Source: Ascidia mentula (lineage: Eukaryota; Chordata; Ascidiacea; Phlebobranchia; Ascidiidae). Taken from it: a stretch of 64,000 bases of DNA. A model generated the notes under the pieces. The model searched no databases. It was not told the DNA's origin and worked only from the letters and a program-made list of their open reading frames with translations. Shown one piece after another: positions 27,901-37,299 of the stretch. The position numbers and the translations under genes were made by a program. The DNA is taken from contig OX387201.1 of NCBI GenBank assembly GCA_947561715.1, positions 1,010,001-1,074,000 of the forward strand, written 5' to 3'. Position 1 is the stretch's first letter; every line of letters starts with the position of its first letter.

Positions 27901-30900
27901 TCATTGAATTTCATCATCATCTGGTTGTTGATCGCCTCACGTGACCGGATGTGCTTGAACTTGAGGAGCATGTCGAAGGCGCCCTCTGCCGACCGAAGTG
28001 TTTTGAACGATTCGTCGATGAATCGTTTCGCTTCCACTGTCACACAAATGTGGTAAGTTTGGTTTGAGGTTTTGGGGTAATAGTGTGGGATACACAAATA
28101 CCGCCTGGTAAATTGTTTGCCGAAAAACTCGGATAAATTCCCCAAAATCGTGTAGCAAAGTGCTCGTCTGTACCATTATTGGTTGCGCAAAAGAGTCTAT
28201 ATTGCCTTTCACGTCACAATCGTGTTACTTACAGCGTTCGACAAACCAAAACGTCACAAAGGTATTTTTCTAACCTTCGATGGCCTGAACTTCTCGCTCG
28301 AACCAGTTCATCACAGCCTTCCAAGACCCAGACGACTTTAACTCAAACGGATCAGCTTTCACTGTTTCAATCGGTCCAACCAATCCGTCCACTCGCTTCA
28401 ACACGTCTTCTATCCGCTTGGGGTCGCCAGTCACTGCTTTTAATTCTGGCCCGAAAATGTTGTAGAATTCCTCCAGTACCTTTGGAACAAAAGCACACAG
28501 TATGGGGTTATATAGGAGGCCAGTTAATTTATTTGCGAAATTTCGAAGGTAAATTCCGCCACATACTGATTACCTTTTGCACGCGTAACACATACATTAT
28601 TAAGGATAAAAACCGCACCTGCGCAACATTGTAAAGATCTTGGCATATGTCAGCCATGTAGTTGGTTCGTTCGAACAACCGCTTGCGATCGAACTCCCAT
28701 CTTGCGTCCCGGCCAGATGCCTCAATCTTCGCCCGAACATCGTAGTACATATCCCGCCAAAGCAACAACATTTGCCGGGCCTCTGCCGTTTTGGCCTTGA
28801 CCTACCACAAAACCATTCATAGTTACGCATGCATGTATGTCAGAGTACGATATATTAAGGGTGGAGGAGGCATTATCAGTGCTAAAAGTAAGGCGAAACG
28901 GCCCAGTAGGAATTCTACGGTTGGTGTGTTATAATTAGGTCTGAGAAACCTAATTTATTCACTCATTTAGGAAATCTCTCCTAGTTGGTTTATTTTTTCC
29001 TGTAAATACAATCGCTCCGGTAAGATTTGCATTTGCATTCAACCCCGGGCATTGTGGCTTTCTCGAACATTGAGTTTAAACATTCATTGTAGAGATGGTT
29101 ACTTACATCCATGGGAGATCCCCTGTAGATGGTACGAATGTTAATGACACGTGTCACTCTTTCAGCGAGTTCCCAAGCAATCCGTTCCATCAGAGGAACC
29201 ATACGTTCGTCCTTGTTGTAATGTCTGTACGAAAAAAGAGCTGTAGCTAACCTCAAACCGACAACAATAATCCTAAAACTTACAACGGTTTAAGGCACGC
29301 CGTAGGAAAACTACAAAAATTGTGTAACGACGGCGAGAATCTCCAGAAAGACAAAGGGATTTGCTTTGGCCAGCACGACCAGGTGGCCATCTAAGGTCAT
29401 TCGGCTTGTCACAACCCATCCCCTCCCAGTGCGACTGGCTGCGATCCTACGGCACACGGCTATTCTCCGTGAGGAAATCGCATTCAAACATGGGCCTGAC
29501 TGGTAACCCGTATGGCTATATTGTCATTATATGTTCAATGATATTGCTCTAATTTCACTTGTTGAAAGCTTGTTACGAATCAGACATCACATTAAAGCCC
29601 AAAGACTTTGGGAGCTGACCAGAATAAATAAATAAGACAAAGCTAAGATGATGGACATCATCAGTGCTACTATGGATTCACTGGTGATGTACACAGTCGT
29701 GATTGAAACGTCTGCCTGGGTATGTCCAGCCAAATGTGTCAATGTCCAGCATTTTAGCTTTGGCATTTTTATTCAAAAACGTCCTGTTATTGCACCAAGT
29801 TGATTTACTTCACTTTGGAAAAACGTTTATAAAAATCAGTCCCTAAAGTTTTATCTGTGACCGAAGCAATCGATTCTATATTCGGTTTCATTTGGGAGAT
29901 AATGGGAACACACAAAGCTCAGCTTGTACATAAGATCAAGTGACACACTGTGTAAATAATACCTGGATATGATCCACACCATCCTCAGGGCATTCATCAT
30001 CGATGGAATTGTCTCCGCCACAATGTTGAAGCCAGAACCGTGCGTTAAATTCTGTGTAAAAGTTTAAACAATTAAGAATATTCTACAAGATTAAGCACAA
30101 GCAAATAAATAAAAAGTATCCAAATTAGGCAAGAGTGTTTTTTTATATGAACTAATGCACTGAAAGCATTTTGCACCAAAGCAAAAAGACACTGCAGTAA
30201 AATCTTTTATTAAACCTGGGAATTTCAAACCTTAAAATGTCTTTCCAGGGTGGTTAAAAATCGAACGTTGTCTTTTGCCTCAGTGTAAAACTTTGCCAAC
30301 TCATCTTGGCTCATTTTGAAGTTGGCCAAGGCAGCAGTTTCATGGCGTTGGGCCAAAATATCCAACATTTTTGTGACTGTAGGTAGTTTCAATTGCTCGG
30401 TCAAGGCACTGAGTGCAGCGTTACGTTCTCTCCAGAAGTCTATCTCAGCCAGTGGACCGTTGCCCTGATATGGTTAAAATAAGACAGACATTTGTAACCT
30501 GGAATTATGTATCATCAATATTGCAAACCAGAGTTTGGACAAAAAAAGCGAATAAATTCCCCAAAAAAACCTGCAGTAAACTAATTATACTAAAACTTCA
30601 ACAAATATATACCCAGTTAGGAGGTTGATTTCCATACACTACATTCTATCGGTAATAAATTTATAAATAGGTCAATAAAACATGCTTAGAGACACAAAAT
30701 TCATCGACATGAAAAGTTATGGACACAAACCTGTGGTTTCTTCTTGTTTTGTTGTTCGAGAGCCGTCGCTATTTGTTGCTGCCAGTTTCCGCAAGCATTT
30801 TCTATTTCGTTCATGAGACCTGGTTTGCGAGCAAGTTCTTGGATTTCTCCCTCCAAGTTAAGGTCAGGAATGTCGAGACGAATTTCACCTGAAAGTTGAA

Positions 30901-33518
30901 ATTTAATATTACTTTATTTTGTATTTTTCACCACCAATTTGTCAAACATTACATAACTATACTGATCAGACATGGTAGGACGAAACAATAAAACTGTCAG
31001 CAGCTCATTCATTATATTTCTGTTGCCCAATATATTGTACATATATTTCTTGTATATACAACAAAAATTCACAGATTACAAATAAACATATATTAGAAAT
31101 TTAAGTTTTGACCCTTAATAAAAATACAGCAACATATGGTGCATATTTTTCCAGTCTCGCTACAGATGGTTTTCCAGATCAGAACAAACTTAGTATGGTA
31201 ATAAACCACACACATTGCAAAAAGTTTCATGACGAACAAACACATGGTTTAAGTATAGAAATCAAACCTTCAAGTTGTTGTATGGTTCTCTGTATATGTT
31301 TGACAAACTTTGAAAGATTCATCAGAAATTCATCTCTCATTAGAACTTTGCTTTGGCTTTCTGTTTGCTGTCCATCCTCTCTGCACAAACACATCAAGTT
31401 TAAACTCATCCAGTTTTGGTAGCCAAGATTTTAATATATCCCACCTTGGTGTCTCAGGTCTTGGAGTGGGATCCAGCTGGGGCGTTGGAGCAACAGAAGA
31501 GGGTATTTCCCCAGATTTGTGTTGTCCAAATGACAAAAGTGGGACAAACACCTGGCGTTAAAATAGCTTGAGATTTTATTTTAATTTAACAGAAGTTTAA
31601 CTTTCGTAAAAACAGAACTTGGACAAAACAAAAATGATAGTTGTAAGCAATTTTGAAACTAATGCCTACAATTTCAGGCCACTTGTTGTGGTGCAACACA
31701 GGGCGTATTTATTATTGATATAAATTAATGAGGTGATACTGAATTTAATTATTTTTAGTTACTTTCACCTGTGCAATCATTTGTTCCAACATAACAAGTG
31801 ATGGACTGTTTAAAATTCCACACTCAAAATGACTCGAAAGGACTGCGTTGGCTTCATCGATATCATTTGGGACAGGAATAACTCCATTTGTGTTGCGCAA
31901 AAAGTAAACGCATTCCTGTCAATAGAAATACGGTCAAGTTTAAATCTTGCTGCATCTCACCAACCAATAAAATACCTTGTCTAGCTGATCACTTGGAAGG
32001 TGGTTTTCGCAAAGAAACAAAACATGTTTGATGACGGTTTGTAAGACAATTTTCTGCAAACAAGCAAATTATAGTACTGTATATACTGTAATGGTAGGTA
32101 CAAGGGCCTTAATATCACAAAGTTAAACATTTCTACTGAATCTTGTGTATTATGCTGATTTAGTTTTTAAGTTGGACAGCAGCTGGAATAAGACAACGCC
32201 GAATCGAGGGCTAGATTTTGCCAAAATTTAGCAACCAGCATGAACAGTTGCAATATGTTAAGAACACAATTTTTAAGCTTAGTTGTCTTACAGTGTGAAT
32301 TTCTCTTGCTGGAGGTTCTTCGGCATCTGGGGCAGTTGGAGGAGCTTCCTCGTCAGTTGCTTCCTGGTTTTCTCCCCCATCTGTTGGTTCTGCAACAAAA
32401 TAAATTTCATACAGACAAGATTGCAGGATGATTTGGATAAAAACTAAAACCTTCAACCATCTTAAACCATAACTACAGTAACTTTTGCCAACCTAACTAC
32501 CATAATACCCATAAATTTTACCAGCAGGTGGCGCTGTATCTTCAGCTGGTGCATCGGCTGCTTCTCCAGTATTGTCAGCCCCATCGTCTGATGCAGAACT
32601 GTGCGGTTTGTCACTTGAACTAGACCCAGCATCTGATGCTATGTCCGGTATGTCAGGTTCTGTATGAGAGACGAGGTATCATTAATCATTACCAGTTAAA
32701 GCACATAAAGAAACAGGCCTTTTTCTATCGCTTGGGCACCCATTGGGACTAATTTTTAATTTTTTTTTAGGTTATTTTATATTGTAATTTTGCAAACATT
32801 AAGTTTCCGCCTGTGTCATGCACAACAAGTGGCGTTGGAAAAAGGGTAGATTTCGGAACATATATATTGAATGTTGAATTTTCAATATAGACACTAACTT
32901 ATTGTATAATTTAAAAATATAAATATGTTATTATGTAGAATTTGATAGTTTTTCATAGAATGTGATACCCGATCATCTATATTTTTTATATTGTAAAAGA
33001 AGTGAAAAAAGTTTTGTGTCATTAAAAAATTCACAAGTGGTCAAACCATATTCAACTTCCACTTCTTGTTGTTCTTCAACTGTGCAAGTGTAGAATAGAA
33101 TTGTGGATGTCCCGTCTTCTTCTGTAGACTCATTAAAGAAATGCAGAATTTGCATTTCACTCTCTCCATCATTTCTTGTCAGCAATTCTGCAAACACCTG
33201 CAAACAATAAAAAAGGCAACATTTTGAAGTGGTTCATACACCAGATATGATTGATTACAGATCATAATGCATTGACTACAGATCAAAATTTTTTAACCAT
33301 TCCCAAATAGCCTACTAACATTCTTGTGTATTTTGACAACTGAACACCAACCAATGCATTTTCTGTTAGTATTAAGGTCCGATATCACATAGAATTTGGA
33401 CACATTTGATACATTTAAAAGCAATAAAAGCAGTTTTTCATACTTCATATTCTGTTATGTTCAGTCCGAGACAAACTTTTTCCCGCATCCATTCTACTCG
33501 CGGATCGTCCAATGACAT
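1165..33518 (-). CDS. DNAH10: Axonemal dynein heavy chain 10 (69 exons; C-terminal part outside window)
   Basis: Motor heavy chain of an inner-arm axonemal dynein; DNAH10 belongs to the two-headed I1/f type (family knowledge). It hydrolyses ATP to slide doublet microtubules in cilia and flagella. I could place 69 exons with GT-AG borders and matching phases, coding about 3,500 residues; vertebrate DNAH10 is near 4,470. Visible in order: divergent acidic N-terminus, DHC_N1 tail, linker, AAA1 ([15 protein letters not shown]), AAA2 (GPTGGGKS), AAA3 ([16 protein letters not shown]), AAA4 (GVGGSGKQS), stalk helix CC1, microtubule-binding domain and CC2. The AAA1 block ([20 protein letters not shown]) is typical of DNAH10. 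The start is the ATG at 33518, whose exon ends in phase with the next. AAA5, AAA6 and the C-terminus must lie left of base 1. The only break seen is in exon 7. Confidence 0.92.
3268..3415. repeat. GATATTACCC/GGTGTTACCC minisatellite
   Basis: About seven degenerate tandem copies of a 20-base unit built from two 10-base halves, GATATTACCC and GGTGTTACCC. It lies in a DNAH10 intron and begins about 16 bases past the donor of exon 65. Confidence 0.85.
4428..6461 (-). CDS. DNAH10: DNAH10 exons 60-63: AAA4 module
   Basis: Exons: 6280-6461, 5445-5635, 5032-5139, 4428-4563. The Walker A motif GVGGSGKQS is in exon 60 and the Walker B-equivalent FLFTDSHV in exon 61; this TD variant is usual for AAA4 of axonemal dyneins. 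[20 protein letters not shown] and [14 protein letters not shown] follow as expected. An alternative acceptor 39 bases upstream of 5635 exists but would add residues not expected in the family. Confidence 0.94.
4720..4761. repeat. Three 14-bp tandem copies (GGTATGTGCCATGT)
   Basis: Two exact copies and one with two changes, end to end, in the intron between DNAH10 exons 62 and 63. Confidence 0.85.
6733..10362 (-). CDS. DNAH10: DNAH10 exons 52-59: AAA3 module
   Basis: Exons: 10243-10362, 9789-10085, 9304-9489, 8720-8875, 8256-8404, 7689-7791, 7232-7456, 6733-6862. The Walker A motif GETGTSKT lies at the end of exon 53 and Walker [11 protein letters not shown] at the end of exon 54. Downstream [34 protein letters not shown] and the C-terminal helices match the family. 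AAA3 is a regulatory ATPase site. Motifs are intact. Confidence 0.94.
7968..8103 (-). repeat. Dispersed repeat family B, copy 1
   Basis: Read on the - strand, this 136-base segment matches 56071-56201: both share GTGCTGTATT, a GACGTTTCG core, TTCGGCGAGACTT and ACTAAAACATTCAG, in the same order. It lies in a DNAH10 intron. It is probably a non-autonomous mobile element fragment; no coding capacity is seen. Confidence 0.7.
9001..9085 (+). repeat. Inverted-repeat element family A, half copy
   Basis: Contains the family A right half: GAGACCTTACAGGTC followed by CTGTCTGCAGCTCTTAATGATTAT. Compare the complete element at 21583-21700 and the half copies at 51597 and 54445. Confidence 0.55.
10434..12537 (-). 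CDS. DNAH10: DNAH10 exons 47-51: AAA2 module
   Basis: Exons: 12428-12537, 12015-12173, 11398-11579, 10804-10940, 10434-10577. The Walker A sequence is GPTGGGKS (exon 47) and the Walker B-like segment is [20 protein letters not shown] (exon 49), followed by the sensor segment [16 protein letters not shown]2 of dyneins binds nucleotide but is thought to be structural (family knowledge). The 820-base intron 49/48 and 450-base intron around 11,000 hold no coding signal that I can see. Confidence 0.94.
11909..11990. mobile_element. MITE-like element, family A
   Basis: An 82-base element whose first 22 bases (11909-11930) and last 22 bases (11969-11990) are inverted repeats with three mismatches. 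The ends contain the family A core CTGC(A/G)GAC. It lies in the DNAH10 intron between exons 48 and 49. There is no ORF, so it would be non-autonomous. Confidence 0.65.
12888..15621 (-). CDS. DNAH10: DNAH10 exons 41-46: AAA1 module
   Basis: Exons: 15488-15621, 15141-15217, 14966-15070, 14432-14589, 13825-14067, 12888-13071. AAA1 is the main ATPase site of dynein. The Walker A motif GPAGTGKT ends exon 41, with the following Glu codon split over the intron. Walker B CFDEFNR lies in exon 43, and the sensor region [21 protein letters not shown] in exon 44. Motif residues are canonical, so the site should be active. This exon set fixes the paralogue assignment best, because its residues follow DNAH10 rather than DNAH5/8, DNAH9/11/17 or DNAH1/3/7 patterns as I know them. 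Confidence 0.95.
13142..13240. mobile_element. Small element with perfect 13-bp inverted ends
   Basis: AACTGTTCTTCTG at 13142-13154 is exactly inverted at 13228-13240. The interior holds GACGTTTCGTCT, shared with repeat family B. A 14-base direct repeat, AACTTGCTGAGTGT, flanks it at 13089-13102 and 13245-13258, but not immediately adjacent to the ends. It lies in the intron upstream of DNAH10 exon 46. Confidence 0.6.
16013..19422 (-). CDS. DNAH10: DNAH10 exons 31-40: linker (DHC_N2)
   Basis: Exons: 19254-19422, 18922-19000, 18587-18720, 18346-18419, 17858-18067, 17473-17641, 17133-17263, 16815-16911, 16492-16615, 16013-16175. The linker is the lever that swings across the AAA ring during the power stroke. 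Signatures visible: HWKELM at the start, [50 protein letters not shown] and the exit [14 protein letters not shown] that runs into AAA1. All are expected for axonemal heavy chains, and the order is uninterrupted. Confidence 0.93.
19779..30464 (-). CDS. DNAH10: DNAH10 exons 9-30: DHC_N1 tail
   Basis: Exons: 30231-30464, 29963-30051, 29107-29224, 28619-28801, 28275-28479, 27876-28036, 27389-27565, 26764-26995, 26189-26409, 25836-25925, 25396-25560, 24942-25084, 24532-24611, 24075-24230, 23607-23774, 23021-23175, 22513-22650, 22011-22141, 21363-21465, 20712-20914, 20094-20271, 19779-19936. Exon 9 carries the family signature [19 protein letters not shown]. This part dimerises and binds intermediate and light chains in axonemal dyneins (family knowledge). 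Exon 16 contains a Pro/Gly/Ser/Thr-rich insert ([17 protein letters not shown]). The exon 23/24 junction (23607, donor GTGCGT) is the least certain border. Phases agree across every junction. Confidence 0.9.
20296..20505. repeat. 22-bp minisatellite (ACATGGCAAGGACGGCATTGGT type)
   Basis: About nine and a half degenerate 22-base copies in tandem, in the intron between DNAH10 exons 28 and 29, starting about 25 bases beyond the acceptor of exon 29. The last two to three copies are nearly identical; earlier ones are more diverged. Confidence 0.85.
21105..21180 (+). repeat. Inverted-repeat element family A, left-half copy
   Basis: Contains GTGGAGTCAATCATATGAG followed by TTATGTGAGCTGCAGACAG, matching the left ends at 11909 and 21583 and the start of the 54228 copy. 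No matching right end was found nearby, so it is a partial copy in a DNAH10 intron. Confidence 0.5.
21583..21700. mobile_element. MITE-like element, family A, complete copy
   Basis: Perfect 14-base terminal inverted repeats: TGAGAGCTGCAGAC at 21583-21596 and its complement at 21687-21700. The interior is itself roughly palindromic about a central GTTAAC and includes GGTCTCATCAGTGCAGCTG. The 118-base element could fold as one long hairpin. No ORF of note; it lies in a DNAH10 intron. Confidence 0.75.
25596..25724. repeat. 65-bp imperfect tandem duplication
   Basis: TACCAGCAGTGGTG(T/C)GGCATT starts at 25596 and again at 25661. The two copies match through GTCACCA(A/T)TAAT with scattered changes. 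It lies in the intron between DNAH10 exons 18 and 19. Confidence 0.8.
29225..29962. other. Longer DNAH10 intron (738 bp), no gene
   Basis: This intron between exons 10 and 11 has a more GC-rich patch around 29330-29560. A phrase there (CGTGAGGAAATCGCATTC) resembles one at 53717-53740, which suggests an old repeat fragment. I see no coding or RNA gene in it. Confidence 0.4.
30731..33518 (-). CDS. DNAH10: DNAH10 exons 1-8: divergent N-terminal tail
   Basis: Exons: 33444-33518, 33047-33197, 32522-32659, 32292-32389, 31976-32053, 31769-31915, 31268-31551, 30731-30888. The protein starts [15 protein letters not shown]. Exons 3 and 4 encode a Ser/Asp/Glu/Pro/Ala-rich low-complexity linker; both have phase-1 borders and both begin with a Glu-Pro codon pair, so they may be an ancient duplicate pair. 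Exon 5 is leucine/valine-rich ([19 protein letters not shown]). Exon 7 does not read through in one frame: its first part and its last part ([20 protein letters not shown]) are in different frames. Exon 8 ([19 protein letters not shown]) leads into the conserved tail. Confidence 0.85.
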
Positions 33519-33875
33519 TTTTGAAAACTATGCACCTTTTCACCGTTTCACAAAAAAACTCATTGCTCAAAAGTTTTGACTTCTACAAATCGGGCAAGGC
33601 TTAAATTAAAACAAACGCAAACATTTGTGAAAGTTTGATAATAGACTTATGTGTTTGGCTAAAATGAACATTGCCCCGTGAAATTTACGCTGCTAAAAAG
33701 ATTTATGAAACTGAATTAACCTGAGGAGCCTGCCTGTTTAGCGCATATACAGTCCGACTAAACTGAAACCAAAATAGTAAAAATTAACCAAAATAGTAAA
33801 AAATCAAATGAAAAAATGGGAAAATGTTTTAAAAACAAAACAAACCGAAATTTGCAAACTTGAAAGCTGCCGGCG

Positions 33876-33890
33876 ATTTTCAGTAGCAAC
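33876..33890 (+). promoter_or_regulatory. Candidate RFX X-box
   Basis: ATTTTC-AGT-AGCAAC fits the degenerate X-box pattern RYYNYY-N3-RRNRAC, 360 bases upstream of the DNAH10 start. RFX factors drive many ciliary genes, so the place is sensible, but the pattern is loose and expected by chance every few kilobases. Confidence 0.25.
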
Positions 33891-34572
33891 GTTCGTTGTC
33901 ATGCAGATTTAAACTCGAAGCAGCCTGGTGAACGACAGGGTACTAATTATTACGTCATGTTTTAATCTAAAATTCGAAAAAATAAAAAGATAAACAAAAA
34001 CATAAGAAATAATTTAAATATTCACACAACTTAGTAAGGTTATTTAAATACATAACATCGAAGCAAAGGCAAACAAACAACCTAGCAGTAATTTTTGTGT
34101 TGACGAAGGCACTGCGTCGCTGGCACAATGCAGAGAGGATACAATTTTGTTTTGGGCTTAAGCAGAGCTGGCAAAAGAATTAGCGTCCTAGTAAAAATAA
34201 CTACAGATTGGTTTGAAGGTATCGGAATATTTCCACTAACCACAACACATAAAAAAACACAACGCAGGATGTATGGACGAGCAAGGTTTAAAAGTAAAGA
34301 GCTTCAGAAGTGTATTACGTAATTTCAAAAGTTTATTCACCTGTTTGAGCACGAGCGGTCGAATACAGAGAGCGGACTTTGCTCTCTTTGTCTGTCGATG
34401 GCTTCAGTCCCGTGGTGGTGGCGTGTACGCAATGTGAACGCCTTCTTTTACCAGGCATTTCAGCCAATCAGAGCGCGGTGTTTCGGATACAGTATGGTTG
34501 TAAACAAGGTTCTCGCGTAGGATAGGATTGAGGTGATAGCAGGACAAACGACCAGAGACAAAAGGGAAGCAG

Positions 34573-34574
34573 AT

Positions 34575-34627
<53 letters not shown>

Positions 34628-34635
34628 TTCGATAA
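34573..34635 (+). repeat. (CAG)17 forming a complete poly-Gln mini-ORF
   Basis: Seventeen uninterrupted CAG triplets (34576-34626) are preceded directly by ATG and followed by TTT CGA TAA, so the tract reads as Met, 17 Gln, Phe, Arg, stop. It lies 265 bases upstream of the TMEM86-like start on the same strand. If it is in that transcript's leader it is an upstream ORF; if not, it is a plain microsatellite. Poly-Ala and poly-Leu readings of the other strand have no support as proteins. Confidence 0.8.
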
Positions 34636-34899
34636 TGATAATACAATGGCTGATCGATACATCACTTGAATGTAACAGTATACGTTTAAATATACAAAGG
34701 TTGTGAATGCATTTTTGTATGCTAGGCAAAACAACCTGATGTGTTTAAGTTTTCTGTTGTGCTTTCATTGTACAGTGTTTTCAGAAGTTTTATAATATTA
34801 AAAATTTTCGAATTGTGTTTAAATTTCAGAAGTAACAGCTTATAATTTGAGGAAATAACCCAAAACTGAAACTAGAAGTGATTTAAATTTTGCACAATT

Positions 34900-37299
34900 A
34901 TGGCTTGCAGTTCATCAGATGACGAAGTTTCATGCTGCAATGATAGCAAGGTAATACCAACAATATGTATGGGCCTTGCAGTTTGCCAATAGAGTGTATT
35001 TTTGCACAAAAATGTGTTAATGGTCTATGAAAAGTATAATGTAAATCACTTTGGCATATATGATAATGATAGTCGCATGTTTACAGACTATCCTTACAAT
35101 GTTTAATTCCCCAGGCCAGTAGCTTAGACCTAATTTCATTTAAGACGTATTATTGATTTCTTTACAGCAATTGCATTGATTCTTAACAGAAATACCCAAT
35201 TTTATTGCACCTGATTAAACTTTTATGGCGACATATCCAACTTACAGATGAATTTCTTTTGCAGCACACAAAATTTTCCTACTTTGGACCACGTTTGGTT
35301 CCGTTTTTGAAAACAGCTTGCATATATATGGTTTTGGTTCCGGAGATCAACCCACCAAACGTTGTGGTTGCCATCTTCAAGTGTTTGCCCACGCTGAGTC
35401 TCTGTATTTTTGTTTTGTGGTGAGTCATAGTTGTATATCCTGTTTTCACAGTCGACCATTTACATGTGTAAACATACGTTTTTTCATGCAACTTTAAATT
35501 AACATGTCATAATACCAGTTAATAAATATATTTGCCTCACAATTGGACATGTTCAACATCACAACTTTAGTACCATTGATAGATTGTTTGTAAATTTGTC
35601 TAAATAGAACACATCACATTGCAACACTTATTGTTTTGTCACATGTTGCTCTTTGTGACCTAATTCAAAAACATCCATGAAAAATTATCTATTTTTTCAG
35701 GTATGATGGATTCAGTTTCACATCAAAAAACAATTATTCCAGACGAATTTTAGGAGGACTCTTGCTTTCAATGCTTGGTGATATTTGTCTGGTTTACGCT
35801 GATGAAGGCTACTTTTTACATGGTACTTTTGCCAAGGCAATATTTGTTTAATTCCAGTAAACTTAATTGCATCAATTTTCCCTTGGGCATCATTGCAATC
35901 AGTGTGTTTTGCAATTTATTCCTCAGTGTCCAATATAAGCAAAACTTTAAGGTCAATAGAATCCACAAGTGCAAATCCATGAAATGAATTAACACATAAC
36001 TTCGTTAAATTCAACATAAATATACATTGCTAAGACCTGACAAAACAAGTGTAAAATGTTGTAGCCTGATTTCTTTGCCTTGTCGGTAACTGGTTTTCCA
36101 CGACAGGTGTTGCAGCTTTTGGTCTTGCTCACATAATGTACATCTTCGCATTTGGATTCTACCCACTACGAGCTTCTCTGTACCTCAAACTGTCACCGAT
36201 TAGCTTCATTATCTACTGGTATATTTACAATGGATTGAGTGGAATATTCTTGAAAGTGGCTGTTCTCATGTACATTCTACTGATTTTGTTCATGAATTGG
36301 AGAGCCCTGGCCAAAATCAAGTAAGTTTGCTGAAACAAGGAATGAATAGTTACACCAGTAATATCATTTATAAGCAATAGGTAATGAGACACATATCAAA
36401 AAATCCTTTTGAGCAACGAAGTTATCAGCTTGCTTTTGACATTTTTTAAGTTGTTTAAGCCCTTGTATGGTTATGTTTGATGATAAACTGTTTTATCCAC
36501 CCACATACAAGTTACTAACAATGTGTTTTTGTGTGTGCTTCTTCAGACATCACAAACCCAATAGTTTTTACACAATGAACTATCATGCACAAAAGATAAC
36601 AACTATTATGCATGATATAATAAATACTTTATTTGAATCATGACATGAAAGATAATGCATTGGAGCACTGGTATATATGAGTACTGATAAGACCACAGAA
36701 GTTATTGATTCAAGCACCCGTGCAAAACATTACTTCCTTGTGGCTCCTGACATGCAAACTGTTGAAACCATGATGAATTGTTCATTCAGGCGTTGAGTTA
36801 TGAATAAAACTATGTCAAACCAAACATAACCATTGTATGGTAACTTCCTTAGGCGCGGGCGTTAAATTCCCAACAGGGCACACAAACTAATGTCATTTCT
36901 CAATGTCAAGGTTTCGTACAATTGTACCCACCGTACGTTCACAATTACTTCCATACTTTCAGATGCTTGGGCGATGTACGTGACGGGGTGAATGGTAAAA
37001 GCCACAAGAAGTGGACAGAATTGGTTGCTTGCCTTGGCGCCATTTCATTCTGTATTTCCGACGCCTGTTTGGCGATCAATCGTTTCCATTCTGACGTCCC
37101 ACACCAGCGCTGGATCGTCATGACAACCTACTATCTCGCCCAATTAGGATTCGCCCTTAGTGTGGTTAAGCATCGACAAATTAGGCGCAGGAAAATGCTG
37201 CGAAAGAAGGCTGACAGAAACGGGGACTCAACAACTGCAGCAGTGGAGTCAAATGGCACAGGATGCCAAGCACTGGAAGAAAAAGCAAAATGCGAGTAG
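34900..37299 (+). CDS. TMEM86: TMEM86-like lysoplasmalogenase (YhhN family), 5 exons
   Basis: Exons: 34900-34950, 35265-35419, 35701-35822, 36107-36320, 36963-37299 (stop TAG); 292 residues, all phases consistent. Family members are multi-pass ER membrane enzymes that cleave the vinyl-ether bond of lysoplasmalogens to an aldehyde and a glycerophospho-base. The protein is strongly hydrophobic with about seven or eight membrane segments. Family marks seen: LLLSMLGDICLVY (GD motif), GYFLHG, GLAHIMYIFAF, AISFCISDACLAINRF (SD motif) and TYYLAQLGFAL. The N-terminus is a short acidic/Cys peptide (MACSSSDDEVSCCNDSK). A basic tail of about 50 residues after the last helix (KHRQIRRRKMLRKK) exceeds vertebrate TMEM86A/B (about 226-240 residues). 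Whether it equates to TMEM86A or TMEM86B cannot be decided. Exon 1 is the least certain part. Confidence 0.88.

Larger units (their letters stand above)
33519..34899. other. Divergent intergenic region DNAH10 / TMEM86-like
   Basis: 1.4 kb between two divergently oriented start codons, so both promoters should lie here. It is AT-rich, with Fox-like AAACAAAC stretches near 33610 and 34074, an X-box-like match at 33876 and a CAG repeat at 34576. No clear TATA box serves either gene, and I see no additional gene. Confidence 0.5.

Noticed and set aside
34404..34734. Open frames on the - strand with poly-Cys, poly-Ala or poly-Leu
   Set aside because: They are shadows of the CAG repeat read in other frames, with no independent coding evidence.
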